DNA of 64,000 nucleotides from Salinirubellus litoreus. Its GTDB lineage: Archaea; Halobacteriota; Halobacteria; Halobacteriales; Haloarculaceae. Location: assembly GCF_037335815.1 (NCBI RefSeq), contig NZ_CP147841.1:434001-498000 (forward strand). The letters are read 5' to 3'. The notes below the pieces were generated by a model, which did not search any database, was not told the origin of the DNA, and saw nothing but the letters and a program-made list of their open reading frames with translations. The first letter of the stretch is position 1. The number at the start of each line of letters is the position of its first letter. Shown piece after piece: positions 16,454-24,288 of this stretch. A program made the translations under genes and the position numbers.

Positions 16454-17626
16454 TCACTCCACACAGAGCTCCCCGATCGTCCGACACAGCACCTCGACGC
16501 CGTCGACGAGCGCGTCGACCGGTGCCCACTCGTCGACGGTGTGTGACTGCTCGCTCACGCCCGGCCCCCAGATGATCGCCGGGATCCCGGCGTCGTTGAC
16601 GAAGTTCCGCTGGTCGGTCGCCGCGTCCTTGCCGTGGGGGTCCGTCTCGATGCCCGCGACGTCGTGGGCGTGTCGGCGGACGACCGTCGCGATCTCGTGG
16701 TCCGGGTCGATCTCCGCGGCCTCGTAGGTCCGCGTGCGCTCGATCGACACCTCGAACCCCTCCTCGCGGAGGCCGTCGAACAGCGTCTCCATCTCCTCGT
16801 CGAGGCCCTCGACGGATTCGGAGGGGAGGAACCGGCGGTCGAACGTCAGCTTCGCGTAGTCGGGGATGACGTTCTCCTTCGTGCCCGCTTCGAGCATCGT
16901 CGGCGTGCACAGCGACTCCCCGATCAGCGGGTGCTCGCGCTCGGCGATCTCCTCCCGGTAGGTGTCGATCGGCTCCTGGAACGCGAACAGCGCGTCGAGG
17001 ACGTTCCGCCCGAGTCCGGGCCGACTCGCGTGCGCCGCGTCGCCGCGGACCTCCACCTCGTACCACGCGAGGCCCTTGCCGACGGTGTCGACGACGAGCT
17101 GTGTCGGTTCGAGGACGATCCCCCAGTCGCCACTCACCTCCTCGAGCATCGTCTCCGTCCCCGGCTCGGCGGTCTCCTCGCCCATGGCACAGGTCAGGAC
17201 GACCCGCCCGTCGACGCCGCTCTCGTGTGCTGCCCGCAGGGCGAGCATCCCCGCCGCCACGCCGCCCTTCATGTCGCTGGCCCCGCGCCCGTAGACGCGG
17301 TTGCCCTCGCGCTCGCCGCCGAACGGGTCGTGCGTCCACTGCTCGGCGTCGCCTGGGGGGACCACATCGACGTGACCGTTCAGGATCAGCGTCCCCGCGC
17401 CCGGGTCGCCCTCGCCGACCTCGGCGATGACCTGCGGTCGCTCCGCGTCGGGGCGCTCGAAGAGGCGCGCGTCGATACCCCACGAGTCGAGACGGTCGAC
17501 GATGAATTCCGCAATGGGTTTCTCCCGTCTCGGTGGGTTCTGCGAGTCGATGGCGACGAGGTCGGCGAGCAGCGCGGCCGCCTCGTCTCCGCTCACTCCG
17601 TGCTGGATGCGGTTCGGGTTACTCAC
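16454..17626 (-). CDS. M20-family peptidase (ArgE/DapE/ACY1-type deacylase)
   Basis: 390 residues from a GTG start (VSNPNRIQHG). Zinc-peptidase signatures are LILNGHVDVVPPG (metal His and Asp), YGRGASDMKGGVAAGMLAL (bridging Asp), CAMGEETAEPG (catalytic Glu pair), and a C-terminal FVNDAGIPAIIWGPG with the last metal ligand SHTVDEW. A dimerisation domain lies in the middle (~180-290). It is next to argF but has its own promoter, and ArgE is already present in the cluster, so it could be DapE or another N-acyl amino-acid hydrolase. Confidence 0.88.
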   Translation of the reverse strand: MSNPNRIQHGVSGDEAAALLADLVAIDSQNPPRREKPIAEFIVDRLDSWGIDARLFERPDAERPQVIAEVGEGDPGAGTLILNGHVDVVPPGDAEQWTHDPFGGEREGNRVYGRGASDMKGGVAAGMLALRAAHESGVDGRVVLTCAMGEETAEPGTETMLEEVSGDWGIVLEPTQLVVDTVGKGLAWYEVEVRGDAAHASRPGLGRNVLDALFAFQEPIDTYREEIAEREHPLIGESLCTPTMLEAGTKENVIPDYAKLTFDRRFLPSESVEGLDEEMETLFDGLREEGFEVSIERTRTYEAAEIDPDHEIATVVRRHAHDVAGIETDPHGKDAATDQRNFVNDAGIPAIIWGPGVSEQSHTVDEWAPVDALVDGVEVLCRTIGELCVE

Positions 17627-17648
17627 ACCCGGGCGGTGCGGGGGAGTC

Positions 17649-17659
17649 GTATAAAACAC
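17649..17659 (-). promoter_or_regulatory. TATA box of the M20 peptidase gene
   Basis: Minus strand TGTTTTATACG, 23-33 nt before the GTG at 17626. It lies in the 53-bp gap after argF and shows that the peptidase can be transcribed separately from the arg operon. Confidence 0.7.
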
Positions 17660-17679
17660 ACGGGCAACGTGGCTGGCGT

Positions 17680-18645
17680 CTACGCGCCGGAGAGGAACGT
17701 CATCAGTCCCTTCTGTGCGTGGAGGCGGTTCTCGGCCTGGTCCCAGACGATGGCGTTCTCGGATTCGAGCGCCGCGTCGGTGACCTCCTCGCCGCGGTGG
17801 GCGGGGAGACAGTGCATCAGGTAGCGATCCCCGAGGAGTTCGGGCGTGATCTGGAAGCCGTCGAAGTCCTCGAGCTTGGTCGCGCGCCGCTCCTCCTGAC
17901 CCATGCTGATCCAGACGTCCGTGTAGACGACGTCGCTGTCCGCGACGGCGGCCTCGGGATCGGTGGTCGTCTCGGGGGCCTCGCCGAGCTCGGCCGCCCG
18001 GTCGAGTACCTCGTCGGTCACCTCGTACCCGTCGGGCGTCGCCACCGTGAGGTCGATGTCGGTCATCGCCGCCCCGAGGACGAACGACTGGCAGACGTTG
18101 TTTCCGTCGCCGACCCACGCCACCGAGGCGTCGAACTCCTCGAACCGCTCGCGGATCGTCAGCAGGTCGGCGAGCGTCTGACACGGGTGGGCGTCGTCGG
18201 TCAGCCCGTTGATGACGGGGACCTCCGCGTACGACGCGAGCTCCTCGACGTCCGAGTGATCGAACGTGCGGGCCATCACGAGGTCGACGTACCGCGAGAG
18301 CGCCCGCGCGGTGTCCTTGACCGGTTCGCCGTGGCCGAGGTGGATGTCGTCCGGCCCGAGGAACACCGCGTGTCCCCCGAGCTGCGTCATCCCCGTCTCG
18401 AAGGAGACGCGAGTGCGGGTCGAGGGCTTCTCGAAGATCATCCCGAGGGACTGGCCCTCCAGCAGCGGGTGGAGTTTGCCCCGTTGCTGGCGCTCTTTGA
18501 GCTCCGTCGCGCGCGTCAGCACGTCGTGGAGCTCCTCGCGGGAGAGGTCGTCCACGTCGAGGAAGTTCCGGACCCCGCCGGCGGGGGCGGTGTCGGTGTC
18601 GATGCTGGTCTCGGTGCTCGTGTCGGTCCCGGTTTCGTCGCTCAT
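17680..18645 (-). CDS. argF: ornithine carbamoyltransferase
   Basis: 321 residues. It joins ornithine and carbamoyl phosphate to citrulline. The carbamoyl-phosphate motif FEKPSTRTRVSFE and the ornithine-side motifs DDAHPCQTLADL and MHCLPAHRGEEV are all intact. The N-terminus carries a ~22-residue Thr/Asp-rich extension. The start ATG overlaps the argE stop by four bases (ATGA), so argF is the last gene of the argWXCBDEF unit. Confidence 0.96.
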   Translation of the reverse strand: MSDETGTDTSTETSIDTDTAPAGGVRNFLDVDDLSREELHDVLTRATELKERQQRGKLHPLLEGQSLGMIFEKPSTRTRVSFETGMTQLGGHAVFLGPDDIHLGHGEPVKDTARALSRYVDLVMARTFDHSDVEELASYAEVPVINGLTDDAHPCQTLADLLTIRERFEEFDASVAWVGDGNNVCQSFVLGAAMTDIDLTVATPDGYEVTDEVLDRAAELGEAPETTTDPEAAVADSDVVYTDVWISMGQEERRATKLEDFDGFQITPELLGDRYLMHCLPAHRGEEVTDAALESENAIVWDQAENRLHAQKGLMTFLSGA

Positions 18646-19703
18646 ATCAGCCTCCCGGCCGCGTCCGTGAGGACGGCGACCGCACGGTCCAGGTCGGCGA
18701 GGGGGAGCCGCTCGTCGGGCGCGTGGTCGAGATCCGAGTCGCCCGGGCCGTACGTGACCATCGGGCAGTCCCACTCGCCCGCGTAGATGTTCATGTCGGC
18801 GGTGCCGGTCTTGCGGACGAGCCGGGGGTCGAGCCCCTGCTCGCGGATGGCGACCCGGAACGCCCTCGCCACTTCGGTCCGCGGGGACTGCATCGTCGGG
18901 CGGACGCTGTCCTTCCAGTTGACGGTGCCGACCTCGGGGTCGAGTTCGCCGTCGGCGACCTCGCGGACCTCCTCGACGGTCATCGAGGGCGGGACCCGGA
19001 AGCCGACGTCCATCGTCGCCTCGACGGAGAGGCCGTCCTCGCTCGGGCCCCCCTCGAACCGCGTCGGCTTCGCCGTCACGCGCTCGAACACCGGGTCCCA
19101 CTCGTCCTCGGGCTCGAACTCCTCGACCACGCGGTTCCACCAGTCCATCGCGTCCTGGATGGCGTTGTTCTCCGGGCGGGAGGTGTGGCCCGATTCGCTG
19201 GTCGCGAGGTACGTCCCCGAGAGGATCCCCCGGTAACCGAGCGTGATCCCGTCGGTGCCCGAGGGCTCGCCGTTCACGAGCGCCCCCGGTGCGTCGCGGT
19301 CCTCGACCAGGTGTCGGGCACCCCGCGAGTCGACCTCCTCGCCGACGACGCCGACGAACGATACACCTGTGCGGACCGCGGCGACCGCCATCGCCGCGAG
19401 CGGCCCCTTCGCGTCGACGCTCCCACGGCCCCAGAGGGCCGGGCCGCTCTCGCCCTCCTCGACCCGGACCGGGATGTCCCCCGGCACGGTGTCTATGTGC
19501 GAGGTGAGGAGGAGAGCGTCGTCGGCCGGCGCGCGGACGTTGCCGACCTCGTCGAGGTAGACGTCCCGGTCGTGGCCCTCGAAGAACTCGACGAGCGCCG
19601 CCGCGCAGGCCGCCTCCTCGCCGGTGGGCGAGGGGGTGGAGACGAGCCGTTCGAGCAGCTCGCGGGCCTCGGTGTCGGCCTCGACGAGGCTCGCGTCGCT
19701 CAC
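18642..19703 (-). CDS. argE: [ArgW]-ornithine hydrolase (ArgE/LysK type)
   Basis: 353 residues, M20-type zinc hydrolase that releases ornithine from the carrier protein ArgW. Metal-site motifs: LLLTSHIDTVPGDI, GRGSVDAKGPLAAM and VGEEVDSRGARHL, with KTGTADMNIY near the C-terminus. GTG start overlapping the argD stop (GTGA). The closest paralog type is LysK of the LysW pathway rather than bacterial ArgE, which fits the neighbours argW and argX. Confidence 0.93.
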   Translation of the reverse strand: MSDASLVEADTEARELLERLVSTPSPTGEEAACAAALVEFFEGHDRDVYLDEVGNVRAPADDALLLTSHIDTVPGDIPVRVEEGESGPALWGRGSVDAKGPLAAMAVAAVRTGVSFVGVVGEEVDSRGARHLVEDRDAPGALVNGEPSGTDGITLGYRGILSGTYLATSESGHTSRPENNAIQDAMDWWNRVVEEFEPEDEWDPVFERVTAKPTRFEGGPSEDGLSVEATMDVGFRVPPSMTVEEVREVADGELDPEVGTVNWKDSVRPTMQSPRTEVARAFRVAIREQGLDPRLVRKTGTADMNIYAGEWDCPMVTYGPGDSDLDHAPDERLPLADLDRAVAVLTDAAGRLI

Positions 19704-20827
19704 GTCAGAACCTCCGCCAGGGCGTCGACGGCCCGGTCGACGTGCGCCTCCTCGATCACGAGCGGCGGGAGCAGACGGACGACCGTCCGGCCCGCCGGTA
19801 GCGCGAGCACCTGGTGGTCGATGGCGAGGTCGCGAAGCGCGCGGTTCGCCCCCCGCTTCACCTCGATGCCGACCATCAGGCCCGACCCGCGGACGTCCCG
19901 CACCGAGTCGCCAAGGGCGGCTTCGAGTTCCTCGCGAAGGTAACTACCCATCTCGTGGGCGTGAGCGGGGAGGTCCGACTCGACGAGCTCGTCGAGCGTG
20001 GCGTTCGCCGCGGCCGAGATGACGGGGCCGCCGGAGAACGTCGACCCGTGTGGGCCGGGATCCTCGGTGATCCACTCCCGGCAGAGCGTCGCGCCGAGGG
20101 GCAGGCCGTTCGCCAGCCCCTTCGCCGTCGTCAGCATGTCCGGGACGACGTCGTGCCGTTCGGCCACCCACATCGTCCCGGTCCGGCCGAGCCCGGTCTG
20201 TATCTCGTCGAGGATCATCGCCGCACCGCTCTCCTCGGTGTGCTCGCGGACCACCCGCAGGTACTCGCCGGAGGCGGGGTTGATGCCGCCCTCGCCCTGC
20301 AGGGGTTCGAGAATCACCGCGGCGGTCTCGTCGTCGACGGCTTCGGCGAGCGCCTCCGTATCGCCGTAGGGGACGAACTCGACGTCGCCGACGAGCGGCT
20401 CGAACGGCTTCTTGTACTTGTCCTTCCAGGTCGCCGAGAGCGAACCCATCGTCCGGCCGTGGAACCCCTGCGTCGTGGCGATGATCTTCGAGCGGCCCGT
20501 CGCGGACCGGGCGAACTTCAGCGCCGCCTCGTTCGCTTCGGTCCCCGAGTTGCAGAGCCACGTGTAGTCGACGTCGCCCGGCGCGAGCGCCGCGAGCTTC
20601 TCGTGGAGCTCGTCTCGCGCGGCGTGGGGGTACGACGCCTGGACGTAGAACAGCTCTCCGAGCTGGTTCGACGCCGCCTCAACCACCGCCGGGTGGGCGT
20701 GGCCGAGCGGTGTGCAGGCGTAGGAGGCCCCGAAATCGAGGTACTCCGTGCCGTCCTCGGCGTAGAGGTGGGCCCCCTCGCCGCGGTCGATACGTATCGG
20801 CTTCTCCGAGACGATGAAGTTGCTCAT
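19700..20827 (-). CDS. argD: [ArgW]-glutamate semialdehyde aminotransferase (ArgD/LysJ type)
   Basis: 375 residues, class III PLP aminotransferase. GTEANEAALKFAR is the phosphate-binding loop; ILDEIQTGLGRTGTMW holds the cofactor Asp; the PLP lysine lies in MLTTAKGLANGLPLGA. It transfers the amino group of glutamate to the carrier-bound semialdehyde. The start overlaps the argB stop by ATGA and its own stop overlaps argE by GTGA. Confidence 0.95.
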   Translation of the reverse strand: MSNFIVSEKPIRIDRGEGAHLYAEDGTEYLDFGASYACTPLGHAHPAVVEAASNQLGELFYVQASYPHAARDELHEKLAALAPGDVDYTWLCNSGTEANEAALKFARSATGRSKIIATTQGFHGRTMGSLSATWKDKYKKPFEPLVGDVEFVPYGDTEALAEAVDDETAAVILEPLQGEGGINPASGEYLRVVREHTEESGAAMILDEIQTGLGRTGTMWVAERHDVVPDMLTTAKGLANGLPLGATLCREWITEDPGPHGSTFSGGPVISAAANATLDELVESDLPAHAHEMGSYLREELEAALGDSVRDVRGSGLMVGIEVKRGANRALRDLAIDHQVLALPAGRTVVRLLPPLVIEEAHVDRAVDALAEVLT

Positions 20828-21666
20828 TGTACTGCCTCCGGGTGGATGTGTGTGCCGCCGCCTTCGAGCGCCGCGCGGACGGGCCGGTCGGCGTTCGCGT
20901 CCGCGACCACCACCTCGCGTGCTCCCCGCTCCAGGGCCTCCGTGGCCGCCATCACCTTCCGACCCATGAACCCCTCCGCGGCCGCTTCGAGTTCCGCGTA
21001 CTCCTCGGGCGTCCCGATCGACTCGATCAGCGTCGAGGGGTCGTCGGGGTTCCGGTAGACGCCCGCGACGTCGGTCAGCGAGACGAGTGTCGCGCCGAGT
21101 TCGCCCGCCACCGCCGCCGAGGCGCGGTCGGCGTCCGTGTTCACTGCGGTGTACCGCGGGTCGGCGTCCTCGCCCTCGTCGCCGAGCATCGGCGGCGAGG
21201 CGACGGGGACGTACCCCTCCTCCAGCAGCGCTTCGAGGAGGTCGGCGTTCACCGCCCGGATGGTCCCCGAGTGGTCGCCGCGGCGGATCTTCTTCTTGCC
21301 GTCCTCGACGACCCGCACGGCCGACTTGCGGGGGCCGGCGAGGAGCGCGCCGTCGACGCCCGAGAGCCCGACGGCGTCCGCGCCCGCGTTCCGCAGGCCC
21401 GTCACGAGGTCCGTGTTCACCAGACCCGCCATCGCCATCTTGAACACGTCCATCGTCTCCTCGTCGGTGAACCGGCCGACGACGCCGCCGGGCGTCTCGA
21501 CGTACTCGGGGTCGATCCCCATCCGTTCGAGCGTGTCGTCGACGGCGGTCGAGCCGCCGTGGACGACCGCCACCGGCTCGCCCTCCTCGGCGAGCGCGGC
21601 GATGTCCGCGAGCGCGCCCGCCGGTTCGACGGCGCGCGCGCCGCCGATCTTGACGACGACCGTCAC
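20824..21666 (-). CDS. argB: [ArgW]-glutamate kinase (ArgB/LysZ type)
   Basis: 280 residues from GTG (VTVVVKIGGARAVEP). Amino-acid kinase fold: VVVKIGG and VAVVHGGS at the N-terminus bind phosphate, and the C-terminal half contains the ATP site (ASAAVAGELGATLVSLTDVAGVY, FMGRKVMAATEAL). It phosphorylates the gamma-carboxyl of carrier-bound glutamate. Unusually for this window it has a clear Shine-Dalgarno, GGAGGTG about 5-7 nt before the GTG, consistent with an internal operon gene translated from a long mRNA. A 284-bp spacer separates it from argC. Confidence 0.95.
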   Translation of the reverse strand: MTVVVKIGGARAVEPAGALADIAALAEEGEPVAVVHGGSTAVDDTLERMGIDPEYVETPGGVVGRFTDEETMDVFKMAMAGLVNTDLVTGLRNAGADAVGLSGVDGALLAGPRKSAVRVVEDGKKKIRRGDHSGTIRAVNADLLEALLEEGYVPVASPPMLGDEGEDADPRYTAVNTDADRASAAVAGELGATLVSLTDVAGVYRNPDDPSTLIESIGTPEEYAELEAAAEGFMGRKVMAATEALERGAREVVVADANADRPVRAALEGGGTHIHPEAVQ

Positions 21667-21938
21667 ACGGGACACCTCCGGATGGACGCGACGCTCGACC
21701 GACCAGCCGAACGGCCGGGAGGCGCGCCCGTGCGCCGACCCGGGGAAGGGCAGGGCTGTCCGGGCTGGCGGGCGGGACTGGAAGGGGCCGCGGTCTCGAC
21801 GAAGGCGGGCGAAGTAAGCACCGCAGGCCGAAGGCCGAGGAGCGCAGCGAGCCCTCCGAGTCGAGACCGCGGGGGCTTCCGAGATGTTTCTGAAGTCGTC
21901 GTCATGGTCTGTGTATCGAAAATCTGCGTCGTACTCAT
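21663..21938 (-). other. 91-codon ORF fitted between argC and argB, doubtful gene
   Basis: ATG 12 nt after the argC stop and TGA overlapping the argB GTG by four bases, the same junctions used elsewhere in this operon. The first ~20 residues (MSTTQIFDTQTMTTTSETSR) look protein-like, but the rest is Arg/Pro/Ser-rich and runs through an inverted-repeat element. It may simply keep translation coupled through a repeat insertion. Its codon use is unlike the flanking genes, so a functional product is doubtful. Confidence 0.25.
21788..21872. repeat. inverted-repeat element inside the argC-argB spacer
   Basis: CCGCGGTCTCGAC (21788-21800) and GTCGAGACCGCGG (21860-21872) are perfect 13-bp inverted arms around 59 bp that include the near-palindrome GAGCGCAGCGAGC. 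Similar GAGCGCAGCGAGC-bearing repeats are dispersed in many haloarchaeal genomes as I recall. Only one copy is seen in this window. Confidence 0.6.
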
Positions 21939-21950
21939 GGTAAAACTCCA

Positions 21951-22985
21951 CTAGGGCGCTCCGATGGGATGGAACCCCGTGAACTCCAGTCCCGCGCGTT
22001 CGTCGAACCCGAGCGCGACGTTGGCGGCGTGGACGGCCTGTCCCGCCGAGCCCTTCATCATGTTGTCGATGGCCGAGAACACCACCACGCGCTCGTTGCG
22101 GGGGTCGAGTTCGAACCCGACCTCGGCGAAGTTCGACCCGGCGACGGCCTTCGGCTCGGGGTAGCGGTAGACGGTCCCCCCGCCGGCGGCCATCCGGACG
22201 AACGGCTCGTCGTCGTACTCCTCGCGATAGGCCCCCCAGAGGTCGCCCTTCGAGACGGGTGAGTCGGGGAAGACGTGGCAGGTCGCGCTCGCGCCTCGGA
22301 TCATGTCCACGGCGTGGACGGTGAAGGAGACGCGCGCGCCGAGGTACGCCTCGATCTCCGCCTCGTGGCGGTGGCCCGTCGGCGCGTACGGCCTGACGAT
22401 CCCCGAGCGTTCGGCGTGGTGGCTCGCGGCGGAGCCCGTCGCCCCGCCCTCCGAGGAGCCGACCTTCACGTCCACCACTATCCGCTCGTCACCGGAGAGG
22501 ATGCCGTCCTCGTACAGCGGCAGTAGTCCCAGGAGCGTCGCGGTGGCGTTACACCCCCCGGCGGCGATCAGGTCCGCACCGGGGAGGTTCTCGCGGTTGA
22601 GTTCGGGCAGCGCGTACTCCGCTTCGTCCAGTAGTTCGGGCCGCTCGTGGCCGTCGTACCACTCCTCGTAGTACCGTTCCTCGGGCAGACGGAAGTCCGC
22701 GGAGAGGTCGACCACGGTGTCGGCGGCGTCGCGGAACGCGTCGATCCGGCCCATCGAGACACCGTGTGGCGTCGCGGCGAACAGGACGTCGACGCTCTCC
22801 AGGTCCTCCGGGTCCGTGAACCGAACGTCGAGGTGCCGGAGGTTCGGGTGGACGTTCCCGAGGGTCTTGTTGGTGTACGACCGGCTCGTCGCCTGGACGA
22901 GCTCGAACTCGGGGTGGCCGTCGAGCAGGCGGCAGAGCTCGCCGCCGGTGAACCCCGACGCGCCGACCACCGCGGCCCGCGTCAT
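21951..22985 (-). CDS. argC: [ArgW]-glutamyl-phosphate reductase (ArgC/LysY type)
   Basis: 344 residues. N-terminal NADP motif VVGASGFTGGELCRLL, active-site cysteine in IAAGGCNATATLLGLLPL, and the C-terminal GSAGQAVHAANVALGFDE. It reduces the carrier-bound acyl phosphate to the semialdehyde. It starts one base after the argX stop codon. Stop codon TAG. The 284-bp spacer after it contrasts with the overlapping junctions in the rest of the operon. Confidence 0.95.
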   Translation of the reverse strand: MTRAAVVGASGFTGGELCRLLDGHPEFELVQATSRSYTNKTLGNVHPNLRHLDVRFTDPEDLESVDVLFAATPHGVSMGRIDAFRDAADTVVDLSADFRLPEERYYEEWYDGHERPELLDEAEYALPELNRENLPGADLIAAGGCNATATLLGLLPLYEDGILSGDERIVVDVKVGSSEGGATGSAASHHAERSGIVRPYAPTGHRHEAEIEAYLGARVSFTVHAVDMIRGASATCHVFPDSPVSKGDLWGAYREEYDDEPFVRMAAGGGTVYRYPEPKAVAGSNFAEVGFELDPRNERVVVFSAIDNMMKGSAGQAVHAANVALGFDERAGLEFTGFHPIGAP

Positions 22986-22986
22986 C

Positions 22987-23859
22987 TCAGGCGGTCACCC
23001 CGGGGGCCTCCGCGGCCTCGACCTTCGCCTCCAGCCAGTCGACGACCGCCGCGGGGACGTCCACGTCGGTCACCGAGTCGAGCGCCTTGAACTCGACCGT
23101 GTGGTTCACCTCGTGGACGGTGTAGTCCTCGCCGGTCTCCATCAGATCCACGCCGAGGAGGCCGCCACCGACGGCGGCGCTCGCCCGCTCGACCAGGTCG
23201 CGCATCTCGTCGGTCACCTCGATGGCCTCGACCTCCGCGCCCTTCGCGGCGTTGGTGAGCCAGTGGTCGGAGGTGCGGGCCATCGCCGCGACCGGCTCGC
23301 CGTCGGTGGCGACCACGCGGATGTCCCGGCCGGGCTTCTCGACGAACTCCTGGATGTAGAACACCTTGTGCTCGTAGTGCCCGAGCGTCTCCTTGTGTTC
23401 GAGGATCGCCTCGGCGGCGTCACGGGAGTCGATCTTCGCCATCAGGCGACCCCACGAGCCGACGACCGGCTTCAGGACACACGGGTAGCCGAACGCCTCG
23501 ATCGAGTCGAGCGCCGACTCCTTGGTGAACGCGACCTCGGTGTTCGGCGTCGGCACCCCGGCTTCCGAGAGGACGAGGCTGTTGCGCGCCTTGTCCGCAC
23601 AGATGGCCGCGGTCTCCGGACCGTTCACCACCGGGATCCCGTAGCGGTCGACGAACCGCGTGATGTACCGCGAGCGGGAGGTGGCGAGACACCGATCGAC
23701 GACGAGGTCACAGCCCTCGAACGACTCGGGGGCGTCGTGGATGCCGAACCGCTCCTTGCGGACGTCGATCTTCGTCACCTCGTGGTCGCGCTCGCGCAGT
23801 TCGGACAGGAGGAGCTTCTCGTCCCGGCGGATGCGCGAGTAGAGCACTCCCACATTCAT
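22987..23859 (-). CDS. argX: glutamate--[ArgW] ligase (ArgX/LysX, ATP-grasp)
   Basis: 290 residues of RimK/LysX-type ATP-grasp. It attaches the alpha-amino group of glutamate to the C-terminal glutamate of ArgW. ATP-grasp features: PCVLKPVVGSWGRLMAKI (phosphate loop), YIQEFVEKPGRDIRVVATDG and the metal-binding VHEVNHTVEFKALDSV. The substrate-specifying N-terminal part is RYITRFVDRYGIPVVNGPET. There is no second LysX nearby, which fits dedicated arginine synthesis in haloarchaea, though a bifunctional enzyme cannot be excluded. Confidence 0.94.
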   Translation of the reverse strand: MNVGVLYSRIRRDEKLLLSELRERDHEVTKIDVRKERFGIHDAPESFEGCDLVVDRCLATSRSRYITRFVDRYGIPVVNGPETAAICADKARNSLVLSEAGVPTPNTEVAFTKESALDSIEAFGYPCVLKPVVGSWGRLMAKIDSRDAAEAILEHKETLGHYEHKVFYIQEFVEKPGRDIRVVATDGEPVAAMARTSDHWLTNAAKGAEVEAIEVTDEMRDLVERASAAVGGGLLGVDLMETGEDYTVHEVNHTVEFKALDSVTDVDVPAAVVDWLEAKVEAAEAPGVTA

Positions 23860-23923
23860 ACTCGTTCACCCGTGTCCGCGCAGGCGTGTGTACGTGTGTG
23901 CCCCTGGCCGGCCGTCGTCATGC

Positions 23924-24088
23924 TCACTCGCCCCAGTCCTCTTCCAGCTCGGGTGCCGTCTCGAGTTCGACGGGGTCGGCCCCCACCACCTCGAGTTCGG
24001 CACCGCAGGTCCCACAGTCGACGATCTCTCCGACTTCGAGGTCATCGTGCAGGGTCAGCTCGGCCCCGCACTCGATGCACTCTGCCAT
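23924..24088 (-). CDS. argW: alpha-aminoadipate/glutamate carrier protein LysW/ArgW
   Basis: 54 residues. A zinc-ribbon (C4-x2-C7 and C25-x2-C28) is followed by an acidic tail ending EEDWGE, the LysW signature whose last glutamate carries the substrate through an amide bond. This small acidic carrier protects the amino group during the pathway. It opens the argW-argX-argC-argB-argD-argE-argF unit, with two candidate TATA boxes upstream. It is separated from argH by 200 bp. Confidence 0.95.
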   Translation of the reverse strand: MAECIECGAELTLHDDLEVGEIVDCGTCGAELEVVGADPVELETAPELEEDWGE

Positions 24089-24112
24089 TGTACCCCCCAC
24101 TCGGACCCTCTG

Positions 24113-24124
24113 GCACTTAAGCGC
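24113..24124 (-). promoter_or_regulatory. proximal TATA-like box of argW
   Basis: Minus strand GCGCTTAAGTGC, a near-palindrome centred 30 nt before the argW ATG, fits a leaderless transcript. A regulator could share this dyad. Confidence 0.45.
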
Positions 24125-24140
24125 TTCGAACTTGTCAGAA

Positions 24141-24153
24141 GAATTTATAGAAC
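24141..24153 (-). promoter_or_regulatory. distal TATA box of argW
   Basis: Minus strand GTTCTATAAATTC, the best TATA match in the region, 53-65 nt before argW. Using it would give an untranslated leader of ~30 nt. Two boxes suggest two start points for the arg operon. Confidence 0.5.
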
Positions 24154-24288
24154 AGACGCCACTCTGAGCGCCTCGAAGACACCACAACAGCGTATTCCGA
24201 ACAGCGTTATCGGAATTCTGGTATTTCGTCCCCGGGCGGGGACGGGAGTCCCGGCGGGCCGCGGGCCGCGTCCGGGGCGCGAAGTCGC

